Translations under genes and position numbers: made by a program
From: Nissolia schottii
Taxonomy: Eukaryota > Streptophyta > Magnoliopsida > Fabales > Fabaceae
Reading direction: 5' to 3'
Assembly: GCA_003254905.1 (NCBI GenBank)
Contig: QANU01013744.1
Span: 1,304,438-1,368,437, forward strand
Length of the DNA: 64,000 nucleotides
Shown here: piece after piece, positions 24,201 through 36,539 of the stretch
Numbering within the stretch: the first letter of the stretch is position 1
Layout of the letters: each line of letters begins with the position of its first letter
The notes under the pieces: model-generated
What the model saw: only the letters and a program-made list of their open reading frames with translations
What the model was told of the DNA's origin: nothing
The model's database searches: none

Positions 24201-27200
24201 CGAAGTCTCTGTTCTCGCCCTTGAAAAAGAATGCAATGTCTAAAAATATTTCCTTCTGATTCTGCTCTAGTCCATCATAGCTCACTTGTAACACATTTCC
24301 GACTTTATCGTAAGGATACTTCCTGAGTTTTTCCAATTCACTCTCCCAAAATTGAGTACTTTCATTTCCAAGATTTGCACCTAGGACTTTTAAAGCTAAT
24401 GGAACTCCCCCTGCATAATCAACAGCCCTTTCTGAGAGATCCTTATATCCCGCCTTGGGATACCTTTCATTGAAGGCACTTAAGCAAAAGAGCTCTAGAG
24501 ATTCCTTCTTACTCATCGTCTTGATGTCATATGTATGTGCATCACATTTACTCCCATATTTATCAACTAGACCACTGAGCAATTTCTTATCTCTAGTTGT
24601 TATAATGATTTTACTTCCATGACCTGCATTGCTACAATCTCCAATCAACACATCTAGCTCCTCTATGTCATTAACATCATCAAGTACAACAAAAACTCTT
24701 TTACGACTAAGCTTCCTTTTGATGAATTTGAATGTAGAGTTCAGGTGTTCATCCTTTAGTAACTCAGAAAGCAACTTGTCACGCAAAGATTCAAGTCTGC
24801 TTTGGCCAATGTTTGGTGATGCTTCTCTCTTAATTTCCAAGAAGCAAACACTGTCATATTTGGGAAAGAGTTTAGAGAAGAAAGCTTTAGCAATGGTTGT
24901 CTTGCCCATTCCTCCCATGCCCCAAATTCCAAGTATTTGGAGATCTTTAGAACTCTCTTTGGGCACCAACAATTCGATGTCCTTACAAATCTTCTCAAAT
25001 CCAACAAGATCTGTTACTTTTACTTCTTCAGGGAACCTTAACTTGAGCTTCTCCAAAACGTCTTTGACAATTTCCTCAATGACTTCAATTTCTTTCCTGG
25101 CAGAGTGACATAAAAGATTAATTTATCAGAATGAAAAAATAAATAAACAGATGATATAGAGTGAGCAAATTTCATCCCCACTCTAAGCACAAGCTAAATT
25201 TGAAGAGAAATAACAGTATTAACATAAAATAAAAAAAAAATAGAACTAACGGTTACACAAAAAGTTTGAACATAGATAGTACAAAAACTTACTGGAACCG
25301 TTAAGGAAAGAACGAAAACAATGTTATTTGTATGTCCTTCTCAGACATCTCAAAGATATCTTAGAGAGATACATTGAGAGATAATTAAACATATGTTATT
25401 TGAACATAGGTCTGAAACATATTTTTAGACATCTTTCATGTCAATGATTAAAAATATTCTAATATGTTGTCTTTTAATTTTGTCATACAAATGATGGTTA
25501 AAACCATAAAGATTTACAAATATCTCCTCATTAAACGGATGATGGGTGTTGAGATGGAAGACTCAAAATTGTGTCTATGTTATGAGAAAATATTAGAAAT
25601 ATTCTAGACTAAATAGATAAGGATGTCAAGTGTTGTTAGGAAAAGTTCTATAATACCTATGTATTTCTATAAATGTAACCTTCACAATAAATGTAATAAG
25701 AAACAAAAATGTTTGGCTTTTATAGTTTTTAGTCTTTAGGAGTAGGTTTAGTAAATTGTCAAAATTATTCATAACAATTTGGTACTTTCATTCAAAGCAC
25801 AACCTCCGCCACCAGCAAGTTTTCATTCACCATTCCACATCCAGATTTCACCCCACAATCATAGTCATTCCATCACCCTCGCCCACCATCATTTTCACCA
25901 TATCAACCACAACCACCCTATCACTTACTATGGTCATACACTTACCCACCACTTCCACTATCGTCGTCCCCACCATAGTAACCACTGTCATTGTTGCCAC
26001 TACCATCACTAGATCCACCACCATCATGATAACTCTCCAACAAGAGTTATCTTTGTTCACTTTTTCTGTTAGTTAGGATAGGTTAAAACTTAGTGAGTTT
26101 GTTCCATGATTGGTTGGATTTGATGTGTGGTTAAGTGTTTCAGGGCCCAAAATTCAAAGAAAATGAGCTAAAATGAGAGTTAGAGAAGCATCTCACGCGA
26201 GACCTAAGGATCACCATTCATTTTGCGCGAGACACAACAAAAAAAAGAGTAATATCAAGGTTCTGGAAGGCTAGGATAGGTTAGAACTTAGTGAGTTTGA
26301 TGCATGATTGGTTGAATTTAATTGGATTTTTATCTCTAGTACTATATTTGATGTGTGGTTAAGTGTTTTACAACCTGAAATTCAAAGAAAATGAGCTAAA
26401 ATGAGAGTCATAGAAGAATCTCATGTGAGACCTAAGGAGCATCATTCATCTCATGCGAGACATAGTAAACAAAGAGCAATATCAAGGTTCTAGAAGGCAT
26501 CTCGCGCGTGATGCTAATTCATCTTGTGCAATATGAATTAAAGAGAAAATAAAATTTAAATTTCTGGAAGGCATCTTGTGTGAGACTCTCATCTCGCGCG
26601 AGACGTGGTAAACAAAGAGCTAGGAATAAGACTCAGTGAAGGCGTCTCGCGTGAGACACTATGCATCTCGCGCAAGACACGACCGCAGGAGGCCCCAAAT
26701 AGCGTGAAAACTTAGGTTAAAATGCACTAGAGAAAGGGGGTTGGGGATTCCGAATCATTATGCTTTCATTCACACTTTTCATTACATTGGGGGGTTTTTG
26801 GGGTTGAGAGTAAGAGAACATACAAGGTGTCACAAGAACGTTGAGGAAGGAGATCAATTCGATCACAATTCAATTCCAAAGGTTCCTCATCTTCTATGTA
26901 TATCTCCATCTTTTTATCTTTTATTCATAATTTCAATTTGTACATTATGAACTAATTCCCCTTTTGATTGGGATGATGATGTAACCCTAATATCTTCTCT
27001 TAATTCCAATTTCGATGCTATTTAGTTGTNAGTGGTCTGGATCATGGAAGCCACGTAAGCTTGGATAAGGATGGTTCAGAAGCCTAAGGGAGCTCAAGGC
27101 AGTGCTGAGCGGCCTGAGAGCCCTAGGGCCCTATCTAGCCTTACGTAAGAGGCTAAGAGTTTTGTAACGAGTTATTCGAACCACATTATTCCATCTGCAT

Positions 27201-30200
27201 TACTCTGAGCCATACAAGAACGATAAGACACAGAAAGAACTTTGACACTGGGAAGTGCATGCATCATGAGGATCGATTGCTATTAAGCTTAGGGCAACCA
27301 TAGATAACTAGTGTTGAATCATCTAATCTTGGAAGACTATAACTGAATCTAAGGAACTGGTAATCTCTTAAGAAGGCCCGACCACCAAGGGTCGGTGTAC
27401 CTTAAAGAAATGACATAGTTATATAATAGGGAAACCCCTCTCTTGGCACGTCATACCTGACAAGCCCCTTTCTAGTCCCGCAAGAAGAACTGGTTTATGA
27501 TTACGACACACAGGCTTTGACTTGAACGCGGGCTTTAGCCCGGTATGAGAGAAAAGAAAGTAAGGAAAGAGAGTAATGCTTGAGCTTTTACGTCATGTTT
27601 AAAAGACGGGTAATATGTCCACGAAGTTCGGATGCATACGATAAAGTCGTCCACGAAGTTCGGACGCAGTAACGAGCCTATGCCCGATGTTTCTTACACC
27701 CTCACCATTCTACGATCAAGATGGTATTAAGTTTGTTATAGCTGAAAGGGGGATGACGATCCCACTGTCTACATGGGAGTGATGGGCTTCAAATAAAGAA
27801 AATGACGCAGCCACAGGCGCGTAAGAGAAGCCCATGTCCCTCATGCATGACATGTATGTGATGAATGTATATTTGTATGGTTATAAATGTAATAAGTAAC
27901 TGTCCACAAGTACTCACGAGACGGTCTCAGCATCACCCCACAAGTATAGGATCGACGGTCCCATGACTCCTACGAGCAAGGTTAATAAGCGTGAATCCCT
28001 AGGTAAGTCAAAGATTAGAGATCCCCGTCACCTAGTAACTTAGATAAACCTGCTCAGGATCATAGACAAAGATAATAACCAGTAGGAAGTCTAGTATGCT
28101 TAGACACCTAGAGATCTCCTGAGTGGCCTGGATCATAACCGAGTTAACCAGAACCCCCACTGGCCTAGAGTTGTCCATTGGGAACAACATGTTCTCACCC
28201 CCACTCGCTTGTGACTCCAGGTGACTACGATGAGCATCCCGCCGAAGAAGCGGACCACGCTGCGTAGCACGATTAGGCAGCGGGACCCCGACANTAACAT
28301 AGAATATGATTCATGTAGATTAGAGGCAAGACCGTAAAGCCTTGACATGGCATTCCGTGATGCCTGGTGGCATGTATCATGTATCATGTCATGTAGATTA
28401 GGGGCAAGACCGTAAAGCTCGAACATTCAGGAACAACTAAACCGTAATGTTCGGATCGTATATCTAGAGAACTCCCCAATTAATTATGATTTCAAATGCT
28501 TTTATGTATTAGTTATTATTATAAAAATGTTGTATGCTTTCTATATATATTATGTATTGCATTCGCACGTCATGTATTTTTCGAAGTGTCTCATATCGTC
28601 GTGCGAACGACCTCTCACTGAGACTCTTCCAGAGTCCTCACCCCTCACCTCCTTCTCTAGTTACAGGTTTCAAAGCAGCGTAGTAGAGCATAGAGTTTAT
28701 GGTCAGTGTAGCGGCGTCAGAATCCAAGAGTCAGCAGTTTACCTTGAGGTGAAGCTACCCATAGGAATTGTTAGTTTATTTTTATTTTGTAATCGACTTA
28801 TGTCTAAAGTGCTCAATTGTAATAGGCAGGATTCTCAAATCAGTCGCGTATTTTATCACGTATATTTATGTTTAATGTAAAAGAGTTTATGTTTATTCAA
28901 AAAAAAGAAAGGTTTTATTTTTTTTAATTAAAGTTAAACTGCATATTTTTACGAAAAACATTCTAGACACTTTCGTAAGGGAACTAGTCCTTTATGTGCC
29001 AGTGACGTCCCTAAGTTTGGGTGTGACAAATTGATCATCGCTTAACTATCTCTTAGCGATAAGAATAAATGGCGGTGCAACCCTTAGCCTCACACGCTAC
29101 CAAAGGATTCATATAACCTAATCCCCAGGTGAACTAGATTAATTTTAAGAGATTAATTAATCGGGTCATGCATATGAAGTACACATGATCTCGAGAGAGA
29201 CTTGCGTTAGAATAGGAATACATGTTGTCATTCAGAAATAACTTGAATAACAAAGAAAGCAGAATTAGGGAAATATTAGTGGTGAAATCGAAGTCTCAAT
29301 CGACTTAACTATAATTGAATCAATTCTCAATTGTTTTGATCCACATTTCAATTTCTGTCGTATTTAATTTCCATTGCTTGAAATCGCTTTTCTGTGATTC
29401 GATTCTAGAGTTGTAATTTTTTTATTGCATTTGTGATCATAACCGTCCTCGAAGGAATGATACTTTAATCCTAAGACTAATACTTTATTAATTGGCGATG
29501 TGGTATTCTTTTCACCTGTGTTTTTCTCACACCACATCAACAAACAACCATCCCTACTAATTAATGACACACCCTCAACAATAACAACATCCAAATCCAA
29601 AAAAGACAAAATAAAAAAGCAAGAAAAAGAGGGGGAGATGGCAAAAAATGTTGAGTCAACCTTAGATCTAGATCTGGATGTGCTGGCTAAGCCGATTTTG
29701 CCACCATTATTGTTTTTGAGAGCAGTAATGCTAGATGTACGACTGAAAAACGTCCAATGTATAGCTACATACACTATACACACATACAAACGCAAACACA
29801 TATTTTAAAATGGAGACAGAAACTTTACAACACAAATGCACAAACTTTTTAAATACGAAAACCAAATCAAACCGAATTTGTGTCGCATTAAATAGGGAAG
29901 AGTAACTATCAAAGTCTTTCTCCTGCTCCCACTCACATTGTAAGTGCGCGAACTCACTCTTTATCAGACACAAACATTTCAAAAGAAATACACAAATACT
30001 TTAATGCTCGCATACACAAAATTTTGAACTCACATACAAAATCTTTTGAACAAATAGAAACAAAGAATAGAAAGAAAATGAAAACGAAAACGATGAAGAA
30101 GAAGAAGAAGAAAACTTTGGTGCTTATATACGTAAATTTGAGAACAAGAATACAAAAACTTATGTACATATATACACAAACTTTTGAACAACTAGAAACA

Positions 30201-31303
30201 AAGAATAAGATTGAATTGAAAATGAAGACTCTGAAATTTATAACGTTTTGAGAAGAAAATGAAAACGAGACAAAATAGACGGTAAAAATGAGAAGAGAGA
30301 AAAAATAAGAAAAAATGAGAAAAAGATGCGTGAGTGAGAGGAGAGAAAAAATAAATTTTAAATACAGTGATTATATTTTAATTGTACACAAAACATTACT
30401 ATTTTGATAAGCGAAAAAAAAAAAAAAAGAAGCAAGAGACCGATCGACAAAGATAAAAGTTACAACTTCGATAATTTAAAAATCTCATCGAAAACACCAA
30501 ATTGTTATAAACAATGTTGGTAATTTACTAAAGCAACTCTCAAAGACTAAAAACTATTAAACCTAAACATTTTTCTTTCATATTTCATTTATTGTGAAGG
30601 TTGCATTTATAGAGGTACCTAGGTACAGGTATTGTACAAGCCTCTAATAACACTTGTCATTCTTATCTCTTTACTGGAGAATATTCTCTCGTCTACCTCT
30701 CCCTATTAAGTGTTTAATTTTTAGTCATACAGATAACATAGATCTGTTGATTATTCATATCTTTTGGTAAAAATATTGTAGAAAAAGAAGAGAAAATACT
30801 CACTTGCCACGAGTGTCATATCCAGATATATTGGCCGCTTGAGGGAGAGCATCTCCCCACTCAGACAAACTTTTAAGGACGTCCTCGTCTTTGACAGCCT
30901 CTAAATGTTGTTTGTGTCTTTCAAATGTTTCCTCCCCAAACTTCCCTCTCTTGTACCTTACGTCCGTCGGATTCACATCACGAAACACGGGTATAACTAT
31001 CTGTCCCTCACTCTCTCTACATCGGAGTATTTTGGCGAGTTCTTTCAAGCACCATTTTGAGGTTGCGTAGTTCTCGGAGAACACCACGATAGCAATGTGG
31101 GAGTCCTCGATTGTCTGGGACAGTGCTGGCCAAACGTTGTCTCCTTTTTGAAGGTATTCATCTATGTATGCTTTGACCTCTGCTTCCTCGAGTTTGGAAT
31201 GAAGGCTGCTTGTGAAGTTGTTGCGGGTGTCCGCTCCTCTGAAGCTGATAAAAACATCGTAGTATTTGGATTTTTGGTCGGGAACGTGAGTAGACAGCTC
31301 CAT
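21222..31303 (-). CDS. TNL-A: TIR-NBS-LRR immune receptor with C-terminal jelly-roll domain
   Basis: Four exons join in frame: 31303-30804, 25096-23983, 23254-22955 and 22853-21222, giving 1181 residues. Intracellular TNL receptors sense pathogen effectors and signal through TIR NADase activity and EDS1. The TIR domain (1-167) has YDVFISFRG and the catalytic Glu88 in SKWCLKEL, but its box 1 reads RGADTR where RGEDTR is usual. The NB-ARC has P-loop GIWGMGGMGKTT (about 223-234), kinase-2 VFVVLDDV (about 301-308), IITTR, GGVPLALK (about 396-403) and MHD (about 500-502). LRRs span about 550-900, and a C-JID domain with PGSSVPEQF lies near 961. Intron 1 is 5.7 kb and full of transposons; intron 2 is 728 bp. 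The C-terminus is shortened relative to TNL-D by a frame change. It is closest to TNL-C. It looks functional; splicing across the large intron is unproven. Confidence 0.88.
25547..25772 (+). repeat. Short LTR-like repeat in TNL-A intron 1 (left of an inverted pair)
   Basis: Opens TGTTGAGATGG and ends CATAACA, followed by 'atttggta'. It contains 'ctataaatgtaaccttcacaataaatg'-type sequence in pieces shared with 30497-30720 in reverse orientation. The TG/CA ends and the adjacent primer-site-like 'tttggta' suggest a short Ty1/copia-type LTR. Confidence 0.5.
26027..29534 (+). mobile_element. Athila-type solo LTR in TNL-A intron 1, itself interrupted
   Basis: Opens TGATAACTCTCCAACAAGAG, the same start as the LTR at 52143, and ends ACACCA. 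A 5-bp target duplication CATCA lies at 26022-26026 and 29535-29539. Removing the nested 2-kb insertion leaves about 1.5 kb, the length of the related LTR. It contains a tandem duplication of about 200 bp (about 26075-26270 and 26271-26470) and repeated 'tctcgcgcgagac'-type palindromes between 26195 and 26690. No internal coding region is present, so it is a solo LTR or a collapsed assembly of a longer element. Confidence 0.72.
27029..29028 (+). mobile_element. Second LTR (gypsy type, about 2.0 kb) nested in the Athila-type LTR
   Basis: Base composition changes sharply at both ends and the outer LTR resumes after it. It ends 'ctaagtttgggtgtgaca', a close typical of Tekay-like gypsy LTRs. The flanking pentamers are agttg (27024-27028) and aattg (29029-29033), one mismatch apart, a plausible target duplication. 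The first bases read T-N, so the expected TG start is hidden by an N at 27030; another N lies at 28294. Short internal direct repeats ('gtccacgaagttcgga', 'gattag.ggcaagaccgtaaagc') occur. No coding capacity. Confidence 0.65.
29540..30496. other. Low-complexity remainder of TNL-A intron 1
   Basis: A- and GA-rich sequence with repeated 'acaaacttt(t)gaac' and 'aaatgagaa' phrases. ORFs 29364-29808 and 30024-30251 are compositionally biased (Lys/Phe-rich) and not credible. Confidence 0.5.
30497..30720 (-). repeat. Inverted copy of the short LTR-like repeat
   Basis: On the minus strand this matches 25600-25785 in order: 'aagtgtt.ttag', 'ataatacct' or 'acaatacct', 'aaccttcacaataaatg', 'tagtttttagtcttt', 'tataacaatttgg'. 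The two copies face inward from opposite ends of the expanded intron. Confidence 0.65.
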
Positions 31304-31560
31304 TAGCTACCGTAAGAAACCAACACGCTCTTCTTCAATTGGATTGTAGTTTAGATCTATGAATATTGGTCGCGGTTGTATTATAATACATTGCTTCTCA
31401 GGCGATGCGACCTTAGCTTAGTCCAAGTCTCACCATAAATGATATAATATTACGAGACATCATCCCACCCATCTCATTCACTGTTAAAAGATATTATAAT
31501 AGAGCCAATCTCCTTACAAGATCTCATTCAATAATAATTAAAGTGTGAATTGACATTGTA
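31304..31560 (-). promoter_or_regulatory. Upstream region of TNL-A
   Basis: A TATA-like 'tattataata' lies at 31379-31388, about 80 bp before the TNL-A start on the minus strand. No other motif could be assigned with confidence. Confidence 0.3.
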
Positions 31561-32064
31561 TTTTGTACTCTATAAATACAAACAACATTTTATCACTTAC
31601 AATGATCTAGAACTCATGAATAAACATCTTTATGTTTAATTGTTCCGCTAACCTTACTTATATTATTACAAAAACTAATAATATTCTCTCTATTTTCTAA
31701 TATAAATCATTCTTTAGATTCATTTATAATTTTGAACATTTGAACACGATTATGGAACCGAGGGAGTAATAAGTGGAAAGAGAAAGAGCAAACGTTTGAT
31801 GAGCAAGGAAGACTTTGAATTCGAAGTCTTGGAAGGAACTTTCCTCCTTCCTTAGCTCTCCCCCAAATAATTTATTGGAGTGAAACTTTCTTTTGATATT
31901 TTTATAAACTATATTGATCATCACCAAATTTTTATCACTAAATTAATTTTTTTAATAATTAAAAATGTCATTACATTAATTATTTTATAAGTTACTGTAA
32001 AAAAATAACTAACGAAATATGATATAACAGGGTAAAATATAATGTGTTCCATTAATTTAACATC

Positions 32065-32097
<33 letters not shown>

Positions 32098-34849
32098 CAT
32101 TAATCTAGAGTTAGAAATTTAAATAAAAATGAATGCTATTGTGCTTACCAAAATACAAAGGTTTGATGGAAACATCTCCTCTAAAATGCACTATGCAATC
32201 CTCACCGTTAAAAGCAATTAATGGTAGAGATTTTTTTACATATTTTAATACAATTTAAAAATTAGTTAAATGTTTTAAATTAAAAAAAAAAAAAACAAGA
32301 TAACTTCCAATAACAAGATGCACTTGCATCACGTTATGCTCTCAAATTAATTTTTCCCTCAAATCAGCATCCGACAGGCAGAGCATTATGTAACTGCAAA
32401 TTTTAAAACAATTAACAAATAAATATGAACTTTTTTTGAAGGATAAAAAAAAACAGCATATAACATAATCCGTCCAAAGTTAGATTAGTTTGCAACAATT
32501 CATAAATTACACTATATATAGACTCCAAGGTCTTCAGAGGGAGGGAGGGAGTATGTTGAAGAGGGGAAGGAGTAAAAGGGCCCGGGGAGAGATTGATGCA
32601 TGGAGGGGCGGCAGATAGGTAAAGGGATGAAGGGAGAGGGTGTGCAGGCATTGATGTTTTAAAAATTGATTTGAGATCATTAAAACATGGTGAAGGTGGT
32701 ACTATGTTGATGGAAGTTACATTGTTTCTCTTTATTTTTTATTTAAAATAGTTTAGTATTTTTTAGTTAAGTTACAGCATGTGAAATAATCGTTAAATAT
32801 TTTTAAAGGTCAAGATTGATGCTCTTTAATCTCTAAAATGCAAGCTGCATTTTAGAGGAGTCATTTTTGGATTTGATTACCTTTTTTTTTTTTGGTAATT
32901 AATCAAATGTTGTCTTTCTTTCTTTCAAGTAACCATTATTATAAGTTTTATATCAAAATTCACCTATTTTTTCCTTTTAATTTGATCCAAAATTTTATTA
33001 TTCCCAAAGATAATTATCCTCTAATCTAAACACAAGTGTTTGCATATTAAAATAGTTATTTTTTATTTTAAAAAAGAGATTTGGAGTAAAATTAAAATAA
33101 ATAGAAAATGAGTAGGCAAATTTGGTATTTGTAGTGCTTAATTTAATTTAAGTAAATAAAAGAAGTACAAAACATTCATTTTTTGAGAGACACTGTGGCA
33201 TTTATCTTAAGTGATAGGCTTCCAAGTTGATCAACGATTGGCTTTAAAGATAAAGTGTCAAAGTTTGATTAATTTGAAAGATTGTCATTTAAATGTATAG
33301 ATAATCATAAATTAAGGTTATTATCAAAATTATTGTTATAGATGTTAATATATATAATCATAAATTAATTTTATTATCAAAATTATTGTTATAGATGTTA
33401 ACTTTATATAATATACATTACCTGCTTTATTATTTTCGTTTGTTGATTTTTTTTTTTATAAAAAAACTAATGTGGTGATAGTTTTAATTATTAAGAGACT
33501 AATTTAATGACAATTTTTTTTAATGATTATCGTAGTGGCTCCTGTATTGTTAGAGGAATAAAGTGTGCTTTTACTCTAATTAATTGTAAATGAGTGGTTA
33601 GTAGTCACGATAAGTAAACTTAAAATAAGAACGGGTTAGCTTGCGTTTTGCTGTATGTCAATAAATAGGAGTGGTCCATAAGAATAAAATAAGTACAAGA
33701 TCAAACTGAATGGGGATATCCTAAATAGCACTAAGCCTAATCAATCAAAGGACTAAAGGTAAATGAAAATTAAGGATAAAGAGAGTAATAATTATCCGAA
33801 GTTTCCCACGTATCGATTTGCGGTGAACTTCATCAACCAGACATTTTGCATTTGGTATCAAAAGGAACTAAATTTGGGTTGACATTTTAGTGTTTTTTAG
33901 ATATCATCTCATCTTCTAAACACATCTTTTTCAAGCCATTATCGATGGTCATTTCCAGTCTTTCGACATTATCTTTATAATCTTCATCACCTTTTATCGA
34001 TCCATCCTCAATGATTTCACTTACAAAGCAATAGATCACAGAAGCAAAGAACGAGGAGCAATCCAAGTCCACATAGACAGTGCAAGAGGAGGAGATACAT
34101 GGTTAGAAACCTTATCAGTCATTAATTTTTTTTATATATTTTATATATTTTTAAAACACTAAAATTTAAAATTAATGATCCATGATTATATAAAAATTTC
34201 TGTGTATGGCCAGTGTTGAAGTATCAAGTATATGATCTGGAAAATTGTTCCCTTTCATTATGAAAAAATTAATTAATCTTGTAAATGTTACAACTTGATG
34301 CATAGTAGCCCGTGATTCATGCAGAATTGATTATACAAAGTATAATTATAGCTTAGAATGATGTCCCCTGACAATATTCTTTTGGCAGGCATCCCCTTAG
34401 AATAAAATTCTTTTATGGACAACGTGGTTGGAGGCCAGAAAGATAGTATTTTCTTTATTTAAAAAAGAAAAAGCAACAAGTGTAATAAATAGAACTCTTG
34501 TTAAGGAACTACGAACAAGATGTGATGTGGCTTACCTTGTTGATTAATCATGCAGTTGAGAATTCGATTCTCACTCATAAATGAAAAAACATTTTATGAC
34601 TAATATTTTATCAATTCATGTGATCTTAGTCACTACATAAAAAAAAATTATTAAGGAGTATAAAATAAAAACATATAATAATAAATTTTTTATATTTTTA
34701 ACGTAATGTTGAATGCTAAAAAATAATAAAATATTTCAACTTTAGAATTCCTAATAAGTAAGCTTAAGACCCTGACTAACAAAACTCATTTAAAAATGAG
34801 AGTCTTTCTTAAATTAAAAAAAAAAATTGTAATTTTTTCTTACCGCAAA
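31561..34849. other. Intergenic between TNL-A and the tandem array
   Basis: Mostly AT-rich. It holds a (TAA)n run (about 32069-32093), a near-perfect palindrome CTCTAAAATGCA/TGCATTTTAGAG with a 3-bp spacer (about 32838-32864), and an imperfect ~62-bp direct duplication (about 33300-33420). One 61-codon minus-strand ORF (34072-33887) has plausible composition but no recognised domain and no clear promoter; I do not call it a gene. Confidence 0.5.
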
Positions 34850-36045
34850 TAAAATTTTAACTTTAATTAAATAAAAATTCTATGTGTTCAACCAGCGATT
34901 ACTGAGCATGCCTTGCGCTATGATAATTGAATACAACATACAGTAAATCAAAATTTTAACTTTATAATTTTAAAATTGTTATCCCATCTATATGTTGAAC
35001 GAGGGTTTACTCTACTGACACAACTTACAATATGATAAGTGAATGCATCATACAGTAAATAAAAATTTTCACTTTATAATTTTAAAATTGTTACCCCATT
35101 TGCATGTTCAAGGCGAGGTTACTCTACTAGGCAAGACTTACATTATGGTAATTGAATACACCATATAGTAAATAAAAAATTTTAATTTATAATTTTAAAA
35201 TTGTTACCTCATCTATATGTTCAACGACCAATTACTCTACAAAACACGGCCGTGGTAATTCAATACACCATATAGTAAATAAAAAATTTTAATTTACAAT
35301 TTTAAAATTGTAACCCCATCTATATATTCAACAAGGGCTTGCTCCATTGAATACAACTTACAACTTACGCTATGGTAATTGAATACACCGGACGGTAAAT
35401 AAAAATTTTAACTTACTATTTTAAAATTGCTACCCAATCTATATGTTCAACGAGGGTTTATTCTATTGAGCACGACTTAAGCTATGGTAATTGAATTCAT
35501 AATACACTAAATAGAAATTTCAACTTTATAATTTTAAAATTGTTACCCCCATCCATATTTTAACGAGGGGTTACTTTGCTGAACATAGCTTATGCTATAG
35601 TAATTGAACACACCATACAGTATATAAAAATTTTAACCTTACAATTTTAAAATTGTTACCTAATCTATATGTTCGCCGAGGGGTTGCTCTACTGAGCACG
35701 ACTTACGATATGGTAATTGAATACATTGTATAGTAAATAAAAATTTTAACTTAATAATTTTAAAATTGTTGCCCAATCTATATGTTTAATGAGGGATTAC
35801 TCTATTAAGCACGGTTTATGTTATGTTAATTCAATACACCATACAATAAATAAAATTTTTAACTTTATAATTTTAAAATTGTTACCGCATCTATATGTTC
35901 AACGAGGGATTATTCTAATGAGCAAGACTTACACTATAATAATTGAAAACTCCATATAATAAATAAAAATTTTAATTTACAATTTTAAAGTTATTATCCC
36001 ATCTATATGTTCAACAAGCGGTTACTCTACTGAGCATGTCATGCA
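34850..36045. repeat. Tandem array, about ten units of roughly 115 bp
   Basis: Each unit contains, in order, 'tatatgttcaac', 'ttactctactgag', 'tatggtaattgaatac', 'accatatagtaaataaaa' and 'ttataattttaaaattgttaccc'. The last phrase recurs at about 34965, 35083, 35200, 35297, 35414, 35528, 35643, 35755, 35870 and 35980. Units are diverged from one another and have small insertions and deletions. The array has no coding capacity and is unlike a CRISPR, since whole units are repeated without unique spacers. Confidence 0.88.
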
Positions 36046-36539
36046 AATTTTATTCGAGATTTGCGAGAAGATACATGAGTTTTCAAAGACAAGGAAAGGG
36101 GCTTTTCTCTTCGGGGATATGGGATTTGAGCAAGAGAGAAGATACGGTTCGTGAAATAGACAAGTAAAGAGGGAATTTGCTCATGGACCTTCTTTACAAA
36201 TAAAAAAATGTCAAAAGAATTATGTATGAAATATTTTATTTATGAGCTTTGGTATGATGGCTTCTCCGTATATAACTACCCATTTAACTTAATGTGCTTA
36301 GACTTAACTGGAACATCAAATCAACACCCATAATGGTACTTGGATCCACAACTATTAAAGTGGACACTACGGGTGATTATTAATGTGATAGCAAAATTAG
36401 TCTTTATATAGATTGTGGTATGTTTTCCTCTTAAATTAATGAGGATGAATACTCTTTCTTTTTTTTTTCCTTATAAATTAAGAGGATTGTCATACTAGGT
36501 TTTCTTTTGAGAGATTTTAACGAGACTCATCTTATACAA
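36046..36539. other. Spacer between the tandem array and the repeat segment
   Basis: No ORF or recognised element. It contains a short purine-rich run near 36090-36180. Confidence 0.5.

Noticed and set aside
24629..25108. 159-codon plus-strand ORF over the NB-ARC exon of TNL-A
   Set aside because: Mirror frame of the receptor gene; an equivalent shadow occurs over TNL-C (37517-37885).
28133..28880. ORFs in the middle of TNL-A intron 1
   Set aside because: They lie inside the nested gypsy-type LTR, and one contains an undetermined base; no retroelement protein motif is present.
29500..29808. 102-codon plus-strand ORF
   Set aside because: Lys/Ser/Thr-rich low-complexity sequence in an intron, with an equally long ORF on the other strand.
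33887..34072. 61-codon minus-strand ORF with plausible composition
   Set aside because: No recognised family, promoter or splice partner. It could be a fragment, but the evidence is too weak to call a gene.
34850..36045. CRISPR array
   Set aside because: The whole ~115-bp unit repeats with gradual divergence; there are no short identical repeats with unique spacers, and the genome is a plant.
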